Shown: piece by piece, positions 1 through 11,172 of the stretch
How the letters are laid out: every line of letters starts with the position of its first letter
Position numbering within the stretch: position 1 is the stretch's first letter
Assembly (NCBI GenBank): GCA_013076295.1
Contig: RQOL01000468.1
Coordinates: 163,884 to 227,883, forward strand
Length of the DNA stretch: 64,000 nt
Source of the DNA: Sanderia malayensis
Lineage: Eukaryota; Cnidaria; Scyphozoa; Semaeostomeae; Pelagiidae
Reading direction: 5' to 3'
Position numbers and translations under genes: made by a program
The notes under the pieces: generated by a model
Databases searched by the model: none
Seen by the model: only the letters and a program-made list of their open reading frames with translations
Told to the model about the DNA's origin: nothing

Positions 1-349
1 AGTTCCCTGTTCAATTACATTACTAGAATGAAGTCTTCCAAATCACAAAAAGAACATAAAAGTTAGCATTACCTTCCTGCAGACTTGTATCTATAAAGCT
101 TACAGTTTCCATCAACATTGCATGAGTGCTGTGAAATGGAACACACAGAACAAAGAAACCAATTCTTCCCAATGATGCTTTCTAATTCATATTGGCAATA
201 CTTCCATTCTCTATATGCTGTTGTAAAGTATTGGTTATTTATCATTGGAACCTAATGCAAAATAAGGATGAGAACAGTTTATTCATTTTCTCCATATAAT
301 GGACTCATCTAAAATGCTCAACTTTACAAAGCCTTACATAAAGCAATAA
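1..349. other. Intronic flank, no feature seen
   Basis: AT-rich sequence downstream of the last visible exon of the minus-strand KDZ-type gene. A possible donor (AAGG|GTGGGC) near 350 would make this intron. No ORF or repeat is supported. Confidence 0.3.
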
Positions 350-3300
350 CAATAAGCCCACCCTTGCATTCATATTGGATATTTCTTCAAGTGCATTTAC
401 AAAACTGTGTTCTGATGAACCAGGCATCCTTGTCTTAAAAGCATCCCATAGCACAAACACATCTTCACAAAATAAGTAGGTGCATGATTTTACACTTGCT
501 AGCCAATATCCAGATTGAATAATGGTTCTCAAATTGAAAGGGTTAGATGTATGACTGCAGTCTTTGCAGGTGGTGGTGTACATGTTCAAATCAAATCGAC
601 CTGAAAACAATCAACAGTGTATGCGACTGAGCACATAAAAGTCAACTTGACAACCCCAGCATATCTTAATTCAATAAAGATAAACTCAGGGATTGGTGGA
701 ATGAGGTTTTATCGAACCTGCAAATCCCACGAGTCACTAGAATAGAGTCTATTACAACATTTATCAGGAACGATTACAATTACAGCAACAGGGACTTTGG
801 GGTAGCTCTATAGCTACCTTTGCTATTTACGACACAACATGTTTCTTTGTTGGAGTTGCTTTGAATATTTGTTGATTTGCAGCAGGGACACGGCAGAGTC
901 TGTAGTGGTAGGTTTCGTTCTACACTTAGTGAGCATAAGTTACGCACCACCGGATAAAAAATGGCGTCTAAAAGTGGCCCGAGGCCTGAGCAAGAAAATT
1001 TACATAACAATATATAAATAACAAACAGGTTTCAATAGCGAATTTCTTTAGCAGAAATATACTCAGAATTTCATAAATTTTCAAGTGAACACATAATTTA
1101 AACTATATCATATTGTTTTATAATAATATTGAAAGAAAACTGCGAAAGGGTTTCTTAAAAAATTTTCACAAAAATTTATCAAAGTGGAGTAATTAAAACT
1201 CCAATAATTATAATTTCTTTCACTGAAAGCCACGCAAATTCTCTCTCATTTAAAAGAGAATGTTTTGAAATTTTGGAAAATGTAAACGTTTTTCATGTAA
1301 CTGTCTTGACCTTTTATAATTTTCAGTTTCAGTCTTTGTTTATTATTTATGAAGTGTGATTTTACAAAACCTATTTTTCCGTAATTTTTTTTCAGAGTAA
1401 AAAAAGGAGGTTAAGCGCCATAACAAAAAATCCGACATGGATACTCCTATAATTTGTTTTTGTTTTTTAAAACCCACTCTGAAATTTGAAAAAACAAAAC
1501 ATGTGCTTCCATAGTGGTAAACAAAGACTGAAACTGAAAATTATTTAAGGTCAAGACAGTTACATGAAAAATATTTACATTTTTCAAAATTTGAAAACAT
1601 TCTCTTTTAAATGAGAGAGAATTTGCGTGGCTTTCAGTGAAAGAAATTATAGTTATTGGCGTTTTAATTACTCCACTTCGATAAATTTTTGTGAAACTTT
1701 TTTAAGAGACACCTTCGCAGTTTTCTTTAAATATTATTACAAAATAGTATGATATAGTTTAAATTATGTTTTCACTTGAAAATTTATGAAATTCTGAGTA
1801 TATTTCTGCTGAAGAAATTCGCTATTGAAACCCATTTGGTACTTATATATTGTTATGTAAATTTTCTTGCTTAGGCCTCGGGCCACTTTTAGACGCCATT
1901 TTTGATTGGGTGGTCCGTAACTTATGCTCACTAAGTGTATTTTGATTTGATATAAAAACAATTTTTAATAGTTTACAATTATAGTAGAAGCAGTCCTGGT
2001 AATGAGATATTTTTGTGGCATGTGGTTAATCACGCAGCTCACACCGCGAAGTGTGTGTTTCAAAACCTTCGGTCAGCTTTTTAGAAGAGTGACTATCAAG
2101 GTTAAAAAGTGAAAAAGGAAAAGCATTCAGGAAGTACCTGGCAATAGAAACAAACAAAACCAGACAAAGAGAACAACACTCAAATAAATATCACCAAACA
2201 TATCACATTTCCTCAATAAATGGAAAGAAATGAAAAGAAGAACATTGTTAAGGTGTGTGACGTTAAATATCAGTTTTCCGCGTGTGATAAATCACACATC
2301 GTGGGATGGCAAGGCATGTGCCAAGGTGCGTAAAGGGCCTTAAAGGGCCAGGACTGCAGAAGCTCTGTATCAAAACCATGCACATACTTACCAACAAACA
2401 CTATCTCATTATCTTCTGTCATACATTGTGTAGGTGACAGGTTGATAAAGCTATTATTCACCCACACTCTTCTATCATGGAATGGATCAACCTCATGCAG
2501 ATGTTCATCACAAGTCCCACAAAGATCTTTTGTTGGTGAACATCTCTTGCATCTGATTTTTGCTTTATACCTTGAACAGTACTGGCAAGTATCAGATATA
2601 TTTTGCTTTTGCAGGATTATTTTTATTGTTTTGTTTCTGCTATCTACCCAACTTTCTTCATAATTATGCATCCGCATGTCCCAGGTCTGGTGCTTTTTGG
2701 ACACAGGTTGAATGTTCTTCTTGATAATATTAAGACACGACTGTATTTCTGAGTTCAGATCTTAGAGAAAAAGAAAATAAAAACTAGAAAAGACATTTGA
2801 AGATGTTATCAAGTTCCTACATATTATCATAGCATTAAAACAACGTATCTTATAATACAGCAGAGGTGTAAAGGAGACTTATTTCAACACTTATCTTTTT
2901 CACAAGGCATACCTGCTTTTTCATGATCCAGTGTGTATTCTGGTAACGTTGCATCAGCAGATTCATCAAATTCACTGGTGTTGTGAACACCAACAATAAC
3001 TTGATAAAAATATATAAATATTTCATTGATTTACATTCAAACATGTAGTAGTTCCAAATAGCATGCAGGCAATGACGATTTACTAAAAATAATCATAAAA
3101 TGTTAACCTTAATAAAATGAGCACAAAGATCACTTGTTGTTCCTATGTTGCTTTTACATTACCCGCCAAAGCTCCATTAACTGCCGACTGATGATGGCTA
3201 ATTTTGAGGTCTTATCTGCTTAGCAGTCATCTTGCAACATCAGGGCCCAATTGACCTCTTTACTGGCACTGGGGGTGATCACTGCCAAAGGACTTTTTAC

Positions 3301-4318
3301 ATCCCCAGTGGATCTTCGATGTCTCACACCAGTGTGAGGGGGCCCCCACTTTACGTGATCATCTGAGTCACAGATAGCTGCACTGCATTCCCTGCCTGGG
3401 AACTGAGCCACAGACCTTAAGCACAACATGCCATGGTGCTAACTACCACACTGCAGCTACATTTGCATTTTACCACAAATATATTTAGATAAGAAAATGG
3501 GTATGTAATACAGGTAGGAAAAGTCATAAAGCAGCTTAACATAGCACACATATGTCAAGAAAATAGAACAGCTGTATAATTCAGTCGTAATTCCTAGATG
3601 GGCAGAAATCAAAGTAGAATTTCCTACCTGTATTTCTGAGAACACATTTCTCTTTGTATTTACAATTTGTCTTCCTTTTTCCTGTCTTGGGATTTCTTGC
3701 AAAGTTATAGTGCATATTTCTTGGCTTCCTGGTTGTACGGCAATTTTTACTTTTAGTCAGCGCTTTCATTTTCTCAGAGATATCCTGTTTGCTTCTTTTT
3801 AGTTTTTCACTTGTCCCTTTATCAGTACCCTTTGATGATTCAGAGAGTGGCATGCACTGTCCTGTAAAGATAAATTCAGGCAAAAGAGATGCATTAGACA
3901 AAGACAATTAGGTAAAAAAATGCGATTGTAGAAAGAAAAGATGGAGCGTGGCCCTGGCAAACTAACTTTAAATTGTGCCTTCCTACTACAGTTTTGTGCC
4001 CTACTAGGAGGATAGAAACAGAATGGGATTCAAATCAACAATCTCTATAACTTTAAATAAGATAATAAACTTGAATACATATACATATATATGTATTCTA
4101 TGCCCTATTGAGCCTTTCTTTATTTAGGATTCCTAAACCCCACCTGAAATCTCCTTGATCGGGGCCTCATGTCCAAAACAGCATAGGCCTATCAGTCATA
4201 CATGCATTTATTGGCTGTTAAGCACATTAACTTTATACAAACCTTCACTGATTGGGCCTTCGTCTTCATATTGTTCGTTGCTAATGTCATTAGACTTTCC
4301 AGCAGTAGCAGCCACCAT
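350..4318 (-). CDS. Spliced gene with KDZ-associated cysteine-rich modules (partial; runs off the left edge)
   Basis: Four exons are readable on the minus strand: 4318-4243 (ATG start, MVAATAGKSND...), 3861-3628, 2760-2392 and 603 to about 350. Each junction has AG acceptor and GT donor (GTTTGT, GTAGGA, GTAAGT) and every intron is phase 1, so the frame runs through without a stop. Exon 2 is Lys/Arg-rich. Exon 3 carries a zinc-binding cluster (CQYCSRYKAKIRCKRC, then LCGTCDEHLH and PFHDR), like a B-box. Exon 4 holds GRFDLNMYTTTCKDCSHTSN, an aromatic SGYW and an LEEIS segment, which resembles the CxC modules found N-terminal to KDZ (Kyakuja-Dileera-Zisupton) transposases. The catalytic part would lie beyond position 1. 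Intron 3 contains a MITE. It may be an intact KDZ transposon 5' half or a domesticated host gene. The exon model is read from the sequence; the family is recognised from memory. Confidence 0.65.
923..1937. mobile_element. Palindromic Tc1/mariner-type MITE
   Basis: The ends are perfect terminal inverted repeats (CACTTAGTGAGCATAAGTTACG at 923 and its complement ending at 1937), flanked on both sides by TA (921-922 and 1938-1939), the target duplication of Tc1/mariner elements. The inverted arms continue with small differences for about 420 bp each (about 923-1345 and 1518-1937), leaving a spacer of roughly 170 bp, so the element could fold into one long hairpin. There is no transposase ORF; the short ORFs in the two arms are mirror images of each other. 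It lies in intron 3 of the minus-strand KDZ-type gene. Confidence 0.8.
3225..3460 (-). repeat. Degenerate tRNA-derived SINE (tentative)
   Basis: On the minus strand the segment starts with an A-box-like GTGGTAGTTAGCACCATGG and, about 35 bases on, a weak B-box-like GTGGCTCAGTTCCCAGG. This is the layout of a tRNA-related SINE head. A tRNA-unrelated body with GC-rich patches follows. No clear tail or target duplication was found. It sits in an intron of the KDZ-type gene. Family assignment would need other copies. Confidence 0.35.
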
Positions 4319-5059
4319 TACTTTCTAGATGGCATGCGGACCATTGCCTTGCCGCCAAATAACACTCGGTGCGCAAGCTTGTGAAATTAACATCTTGGTA
4401 CGCATGCTACTATTTTGTGCATATTACATAAAACAAGCAATTACGTATAACACATAAATACCCACATGAGGATATGTTGCCGGCAAAAGGGTTGTTAATA
4501 AAACGTTGATCACGCCACAAAAGTGGAATGCCACGCATGATGTGATACTCATAATGAAAAGAAGTAATATACTTCAATCTCTACAATAATCGTATTGTTA
4601 TTCATATTGTTAAGTAATGTTGCATTGTTCGGGATTGTCATTGGAAGTTGTTGCTAGGTTGCCTTTCTTGTTCATTGTCTTCAGCCGCACCCTGCATCAA
4701 GGGCTTTTATAAATTCAATTCTTCTTGTTTTCATTTTCATGTATTTTTCAACAAATTTTTAATTACAATAATACTAACTCCAGATTGATGATTAAAGTTA
4801 ACTAATAATTATACAAACAGATTAATACAAATTACATCAATTAAAAAAAGGTTCATTGCTGAAGGACATATGGAAAGAGCTCTAAAAGAGCTACCGAAGC
4901 CATATCACCTCAGTGACGTGTAACATATATGTTATACTCAGTAAAATATACACGAATATGTTCCAAAAAATGCTGGAAAAAATAGTTTTTATAATAGCTT
5001 AAAAACATTGAGCAGAATCAAACTACCAAAAATTACTTCAACAAAAACAAAAGTAATAT
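4319..5059. other. Spacer between KDZ-type gene and LINE
   Basis: This would hold the promoter of the minus-strand gene whose ATG is at 4318. No TATA box or other motif could be assigned with confidence. The stretch is AT-rich and has no coding signal on either strand. Confidence 0.3.
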
Positions 5060-5121
5060 AAAAATAATAGAAGAAATTGAAATAAAAATAAAAAATAAAA
5101 ATAAACCAAAGAATTGTAACG

Positions 5122-8100
5122 TTAATTACAAAAATAAGGGAAAGAATTTAGGCATAAAAATAAGATAAAAAAAAACAGGGATATATTGTAAATGTTTGTG
5201 ACAAAAAAAGACTTATAATTGGTTCTGATGGAAAGCTGGGAAAAGTTACCACTAGAGGCCTGTCTTGTTCTAATAGTGTGACTTGCACTAGTAAGATGAA
5301 AAATTCGCAAATGCACTTATCTACGTTCCCTTTTGAAACTTCAAACATAAATTTTGCGCATTCAATTTTATAATTATCATCGAAAGTAAGAAGGCCTAAT
5401 GACTTGAAAAGAGGTTTACTGTGATCTGTTCTCTTTTTAAAAAGGATAGTTCGCACTGCTTGTTTTAGTTTTTTCCGCAAGGGGTCCAAAGTTTGAAAAT
5501 AAGCTCCTCCCCAGTTAATTAGACCATAATTTATATGTGGAGAAAAAAAAGAGTTATGAATGCTAAGTAATATATCCTTAGGTACAAAATGTCGTAATTT
5601 CGCCAAAATTCATAGGCTTTTTGAAACCTTAATGTTTACATTTTGAATATGTGGTTTCCAGGTGAGGTTTTTATCTATCAGTACTCCAAGGTATTTAACA
5701 TATTCTGATTCCTTTAGTTGTTCACCATTAATGGAGACATTAATACTCTTAGGTGCTTTCTTCTGGCGAGGCTTTATGATTAAAAAGTTAGATTTATTGG
5801 TATTTAGGCTTAGTTTATTAGCAGCAAGCCAGTCAGCAATATTGTTTAATTCTGTACATAGAATACTTTCAAGAGTGTTCAAACTTTCATGTGAATACAA
5901 TAAACTGGTGTCATCTGCAAACAGATGAAAATTTAAAATCTTTGATGCTTCTGGGATGTCATTTATGTATAACAAGAAAAGTAAAGGACTCAAAACACTA
6001 CCTTGTGTTATGCCATATTTAATATCCAATTCACTCAAGAGCTCGCCCCCCACAAAAACTCTTTGAGATCTATCATTTAAATAGGATTTGAACCAATCTA
6101 GGGGAACACCTCTAATACCATAATGTTCAAGTTTTTTTAACAGTATGTTATGGTTGACTGTATCAAATGCTTTGGCAAAGTCGAGAAATACACAACAAGA
6201 AAATTTCTTAGCTTCAATTGCTTCAATTAACTTAGGGCAAACATCAAAAACAGCTAAGGAAGTTGACTTTTTCTTTTGAAAACCAAATTGATGAGGATAC
6301 AAGGTCTTGTTTTTCTCGAGAAAGCTAATAAGTCGAGAATACATGAGTTTCTCATAGATTTTGTTAACTAAAGGTAAAAGCGATATTGGACGGTAATTAC
6401 AAACATCACATGGAGATTTTGCTTTGAAAATCGGTATTACCTTTGCAAATTTCAATGCTTTGGGGTAGTAGCCACAAAGCAAGCTAAGTTTAGTTAGAGG
6501 TTTAACAATTGAGCTTTGTATAATTTTCAACATTTTAACAGGAATTTCATAACAGTCTGGAGCTTTAGATTCGTCCAAGCCTTTAAGTTGGTCTAATATT
6601 TCAACCTCTAATACAGGAGACAAAACAAAGGTATTTTCCATGGGGCTTCTTAAGTAATCACTAAAAACTTTGTTTGAATTGCGAATCTTGCCTACCAAAT
6701 TTTTAGCGATTCCAGTAAAATATTCATTGAATTCATTTGCAATAATTTTTTGATCATTTACTAATTTGCCATTAATGTTGAGAGAAATGTCGTTTGTAGC
6801 ATTTTTATTATGTTTATTAATTAATTCATTAATTCCATTCCAAATTTGTTTAGAATTATTTTTACAAGATTCAAAATACGTTTTATAATGACTTACCTTA
6901 CTACCCTTGATTAGATGACTTAAAGTATTTCTATAATATTTATATCGATCATACCAAAGGGGGTTTTTGGATTTTAGAAATTTCTTATAATATTTATTTT
7001 TAATGGATATAGATTTTAGGATACCTTTTGTTATCCAGGGTTTTTGTTTCTGCTTAAATTGCTTCTTAGAAATTGTTCGAAATGGTGCATGCTTATTTAT
7101 TTTATTCAAGATTAATTCATGGAAGTTGTTGTGCTTTTCATCTAAATTTGATCTGGAAAGATCAGAGAGATCAAAGTTAAGAGAACTGACGTCACTCTTA
7201 TAATTTTCAATATTAAAATGTTTAAAATCACGCTTTTTTATGTAAGTTCGTTTTTTCATGTTAGTTTTCTTTTCAATAATTACAAAATTAGGCATATGAT
7301 CAGTTACAGATGCGATTAAATTACCACTGGTGGCATTATTTTGTAACGAGTTATAAAAAATGTTATCAATTAAAGAGGGCCTTTCTCTGCCAGTGCACCT
7401 GGTTGGTTGTAAAATCAGAGGTTGATAGAAATGAGAGAATGTAATGTTAATTAAATTTTTCGCAATGGGCATGTTGTCTGTTCTAAGAAGGTCTATATTA
7501 AAATCACCAGTTAAAAATACAGTTTTGTTTTCTTTAGAGATTTTTTTGAGTGTTGAATCAAGATATTCCAAGAATTTTGTCGAATCTTTTCGTGGGTGAT
7601 TATAGACTACGCCTGTTATAGTTTTGTCAAATTCTAACCAGGAAACTTCAAATTCACAAAGTTCATCCTTGTATTTAGTCTGCAAATCGAGTCTTTCCTG
7701 GAAAGTAATATTTGAATTTACGAAAAAGCCACACCCGCCACTTTTGCTGTTGCCTTTTATTCCTTTGTATTTACTGTAACCTGGTAATGCGACGTCATCG
7801 AATAAATGATCATTCGACTTTGTGTGCCACGTTTCAGAGAGGGCTATGATGTCAAAGTTAAAATCAAGGCTTTGTAAAAGTTCAAGGTTTTCCTTATTTG
7901 CTAGAAGAGATTGAATATTAGTATTTAGTAAACTAAAAACAGGAATTTTAAGATTAGAAGTTAACTTATTAAATTTACGTGTAGAATAATAATCAAAGTT
8001 AGAATGAAATTTGGCATGGTTATCTATGTCATTATTAAACAGGGGGTCGTGCTCTTTTAATTCCATTTTAGAAAATTCAAGCTTTTTAAGGAGTTTATAA

Positions 8101-8681
8101 TCATGTGTTTTAGAACATACATTTTTGACAGATGCGTCAGAGTTAAAATTTAATTCAACTAATTCATGGTCTTTTAGAAGTTGAAAAGGAAACTCGTAAT
8201 GTCTTTTATGCCAACAAGTTAAACAACACCATTCTTTTAGGATTTTTTCAATATCAGCAAATTGCCAATATTGAAGTCGTGAACATTTTTGATGAATCAA
8301 GCAATTACAATCACAACAGGGTATTGACTTATTTGCGTCACGGACCATTCTATTGCAAATATTGCACGTCCGAGAAAAACGCGCTGATGCCCTAACTTGT
8401 CTGAGTAAATTGGTGCTCTGTTTAATTTGAATAGCCAACATATTTTTGAATTTATCATCAGTTAGCGACTGAAATGGTAAATTATTCTCAAGGCAAATAT
8501 GACAGAGCCAAATTTGACTTTGATTCAAACAATAAAACTTGAAAGTTCCATAATTCAGATGAGAACATTTGTTGAAATGAAACCAATTATCACATGAGTC
8601 GCAGCAAATTGACTTATGATTATCAAGTACTATTTTTGAACAATTTGGACAGTTGGTATTTTCAGTATTAGATTCTGTCAT
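5122..8681 (-). pseudogene. LINE ORF2: PHD fingers, endonuclease, reverse transcriptase
   Basis: The first open segment (8681-5610) codes 1023 residues. It has two PHD-like Cys/His fingers at about residues 10-65 and 105-160, an AP-type endonuclease (about 250-470, with NTNIQSLL, LSETWH, GDFNIDLL and VTDHMP), and a reverse transcriptase (about 640-960) with LDFAKAFDTVNH, GITQGSVLSPLLF and FADDTSLLY. A TGA at 5610-5612 interrupts the frame, which then stays open through 5148. A further frameshift near 5290-5310 is implied because the usual C-terminal TRQASSGNF/RTNY motif lies in another frame (5122-5316). The protein would nick target DNA and copy LINE RNA. The N-terminal PHD fingers are an accessory feature of some invertebrate CR1/L2 elements. 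Confidence 0.85.
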
Positions 8682-8794
8682 GGGAAATTATTTTTTGTTT
8701 GGTTCAGGGTTAGGGTATAAGCCGTAAAATCATGTATAGTATAGTCCTACATATAGAAAGTAAGAGAAAATATGAAAAATAAATTGAAATATAC

Positions 8795-9640
8795 TTATAT
8801 GATTTTATGGCTAATGTCCTCTTCGTCGAGAGTCTTTGCTGGGGCAGAGTTGTCATCTTTTTTTGCATAAACAACGCCATTTCTTGTCCAGAAAGAGCTC
8901 CAACTTCTCTCTTAGCATCGCAGACGTACCAATCGAAACAGATTTTTATTTCTCTTGGTAAGCGACTCGTTGATGAAAATCTTGTTTTTCTTCTTTATAT
9001 CATCAGCTGGGAACCCAAGACTTTCAACAGACACTCCCTTCAAATTCTTTCTTTGGCGCAATATTACTTCCGTATTCTTGCGGTTGAGCAACTTTACAAT
9101 CAAAACGGGGTCACCCTTTGCTTTTCTTAGACGGTGGCAAACCACGACATCCTTCCCCTCCAATTCTACGCCAATCTTCTTAAATATCTTCAATGCCATT
9201 TCTTCGGCATTTTCTCCTTCAGGCAGAGGAACTCCACTCAATTCAATACATTCTCTCCGGCCGTATTGTTCGAGATCATTTAATTCCTTGCTCTGTTTGG
9301 CAACTAAGTTATTTAGCTCGTCGACTGATTTAGATAAATCTTTGTTACATTTTTCTAGAGTTGCATGCGATTTGAATAAACTTTCAGAGATTTTGCGCTG
9401 ATCTTCGTATTTTTGACTCAGAAAATCCGCCGAATTTTCATAACTTATCAAGCGATTTTCCAGTGAGATCAAACGATCCAGTGTTGTTTTATTTATTGAC
9501 TCCATTTTCGCTGCCATTTCATCCATTCTGGTATTAAAATTCTGATCTTGCTTCTTGAAAAGTTCATATAAGTCTTTCATACTGACATCGTCCGGTGTTG
9601 AATCCTTTTTGCTACTTTGTCTTAGTTTTGAAGCCATCAT
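8795..9640 (-). pseudogene. LINE ORF1, RNA-binding chaperone-like, one nonsense codon
   Basis: Starts at ATG 9640. Residues 1-125 are Lys/Glu/Asn-rich with heptad-like spacing (coiled coil), then RRECIELSGVP...EEMALKIFKKIGV...VVCHRLRK, the L1-transposase-22-like fold common in CR1-type ORF1 proteins. The frame stops at TAA 8912-8914, after which the same frame stays open to 8795 and carries the conserved WTRNGVVYAKKDD segment. One nonsense change therefore removes the last ~40 residues. It is predicted to bind element RNA. It sits directly 5' of ORF2, as expected. Confidence 0.75.
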
Positions 9641-10394
9641 TGATAGAAATATTTCAAAATAATTACGATTTTATGCCATTTTGAAATCCAAGTAACGTTA
9701 CCAAAAATAAAACAAAATAAATAAAAAACTATAAAGTAATAATATAAGAAAGTTAATAAATCAACATGACTATTGATATCGTGTTTAATCGTCAGATTCA
9801 GAGCTCGAAAAAACATGTCCGCATACCGGAAGGCATGCGCAACATATCACAACATACGCAACATACGCAACATGGTTGATGTCCCTCATAATTTACTGGC
9901 ACCAACATCCTATTGGCTGATCTTTGTGTCTTATGACTTATCTACCGAAGTTGGTAAGTAAGTTCGATTTTACTTCTTATTTTTAAGGCTCAAAATTTTT
10001 GTTATGAAAATTACACTCCTGTCACAGATAATTTGCCGCTTGTTTGCGATTTTGTAAGAAAAAAGACTCAGGCCAATGATTCACAATGACTTCGTTATGA
10101 ATAAAGAGCAGTGTTGCAAAAGTTCCATTGTTTTGATAAAGCGCTAATTCTATCCTTTGCTGATGTTGCGATTATATCGGTTTAATTGCAACAGCCCTAC
10201 CAGTAAAACAACATAGATGTTGTTTACTTGTGCATAAAGACGATTTTTTGACGAATAGACAACACCATACAACATTTCCCGGCTAATTGTGTGAAGGGAG
10301 TGTAAGAATTCCTTGGTTGCAGAAATGTCTTAAGTAGGGTAGTTACTTGCGTTAGATAGATAGTGAAGTCAAATTACAAGACGGGAAACATTAA
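9641..10394. other. Spacer or LINE 5' region
   Basis: Contains a short ACGCAACAT tandem near 9838-9875 and a possible splice donor (GTTG|GTAAGTAAG) near 9953. It may include the LINE 5' UTR. No coding region is supported. Confidence 0.3.
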
Positions 10395-11172
10395 TTAAAA
10401 ATACCCAGATAATATGCTCTGTATTCTTGTAAGGCAAGTTCTTTTGTCAGGATCAGGAGTGAGTGTTGGAAATTATGTCATGCATTATCTTACTCTTCAA
10501 ACCACATGTTTTTGCAACTTTCTTAGTAAGGTATCCGAATGCGAATATATCACTTGCCCTAGTTAGAGCTGTATTACCGTGAATAACTTCAGGAGCAACC
10601 CATGGATATTTCTTGCAATACTCATCTCTTTCTGATAAAGGAATATTATTTATTTTTGATCTCGTGGCAAGGACACTTTTACCAAAGTCAGTGATAACAG
10701 CAACCAATCCCTCTTCAACTAGAACATTTTCAGTTTTGATATCTCCATAGACATAACCAGTTATATGAATATGTAGAAGAGCATCACCTAAACTACACAA
10801 AACTTTAAACCAGTCCTCTTTTCCCTTAGGCATACCTTCCATCAAACAACTAGCGCCAGTCTTCAAAATGGCATTCACAGTTGACGACTCTCGATTCAGG
10901 CCATGAAAACTTGTTACAAGACAATATGGCTTGATCTCCATGACAACACCAAGTAATTTGGGGATTCCTCTATGACAATGTAAGTTTAGCAGCACGTTTG
11001 CCTCCTTTAACAATGATTGTTTCAAAGCAGCATCTGTAAAAGCTTCTGATTCTTTATATGCCTTGACAGCAACATCCATGCCTCTGTATGAGAATAGGCT
11101 GCAGCACCCAATACGTTTTCTATGTTTTCTTTGGATTTCAACTAGACTTATTAAGCTATGCAATGACATCAA
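10395..11172 (-). pseudogene. Eukaryotic protein kinase with late frameshift
   Basis: The ORF from 11172 shows a kinase fold: VAVK lysine at residue 37, alphaC glutamate at about 57 (LLKEANV), catalytic loop YGDIKTENV (142-150), DFG at 162-164, and WVAPEV with SDIFAFGYL after it. The usual HRD is YGD, but the Asp, the Lys two positions on, and the Asn are kept. The glycine loop is degenerate (IGCCSLFSYRG). The frame stops at 10453. Shifting one base near 10466 restores a typical subdomain XI end (TPDPDKRTCLTRIQSIL), stopping at 10395-10397, so a one-base frameshift or sequencing error is likely. Substrate and pathway are unknown. The N-terminus may lie in upstream exons not identified here. 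Confidence 0.7.

Larger units (their letters stand above)
5060..9660 (-). mobile_element. CR1/L2-like non-LTR retrotransposon (LINE), broken
   Basis: ORF1 (9640 to 8795) and ORF2 (8681 to about 5122) lie in order on the minus strand, 113 bp apart, followed by a T/A-rich (TTTATTTTTA-type) 3' tail near 5060-5110. The endonuclease and reverse transcriptase motifs fit the CR1/L2/Rex clade. ORF1 has one nonsense codon, ORF2 one nonsense codon and one frameshift, so this copy cannot make full proteins. The 5' end is unclear; up to several hundred bases past 9660 may be its 5' UTR. No target duplication was identified. Confidence 0.8.

Noticed and set aside
1764..1961. ORF matching 839-1021 in inverted orientation
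   Set aside because: Both are arms of the palindromic MITE.
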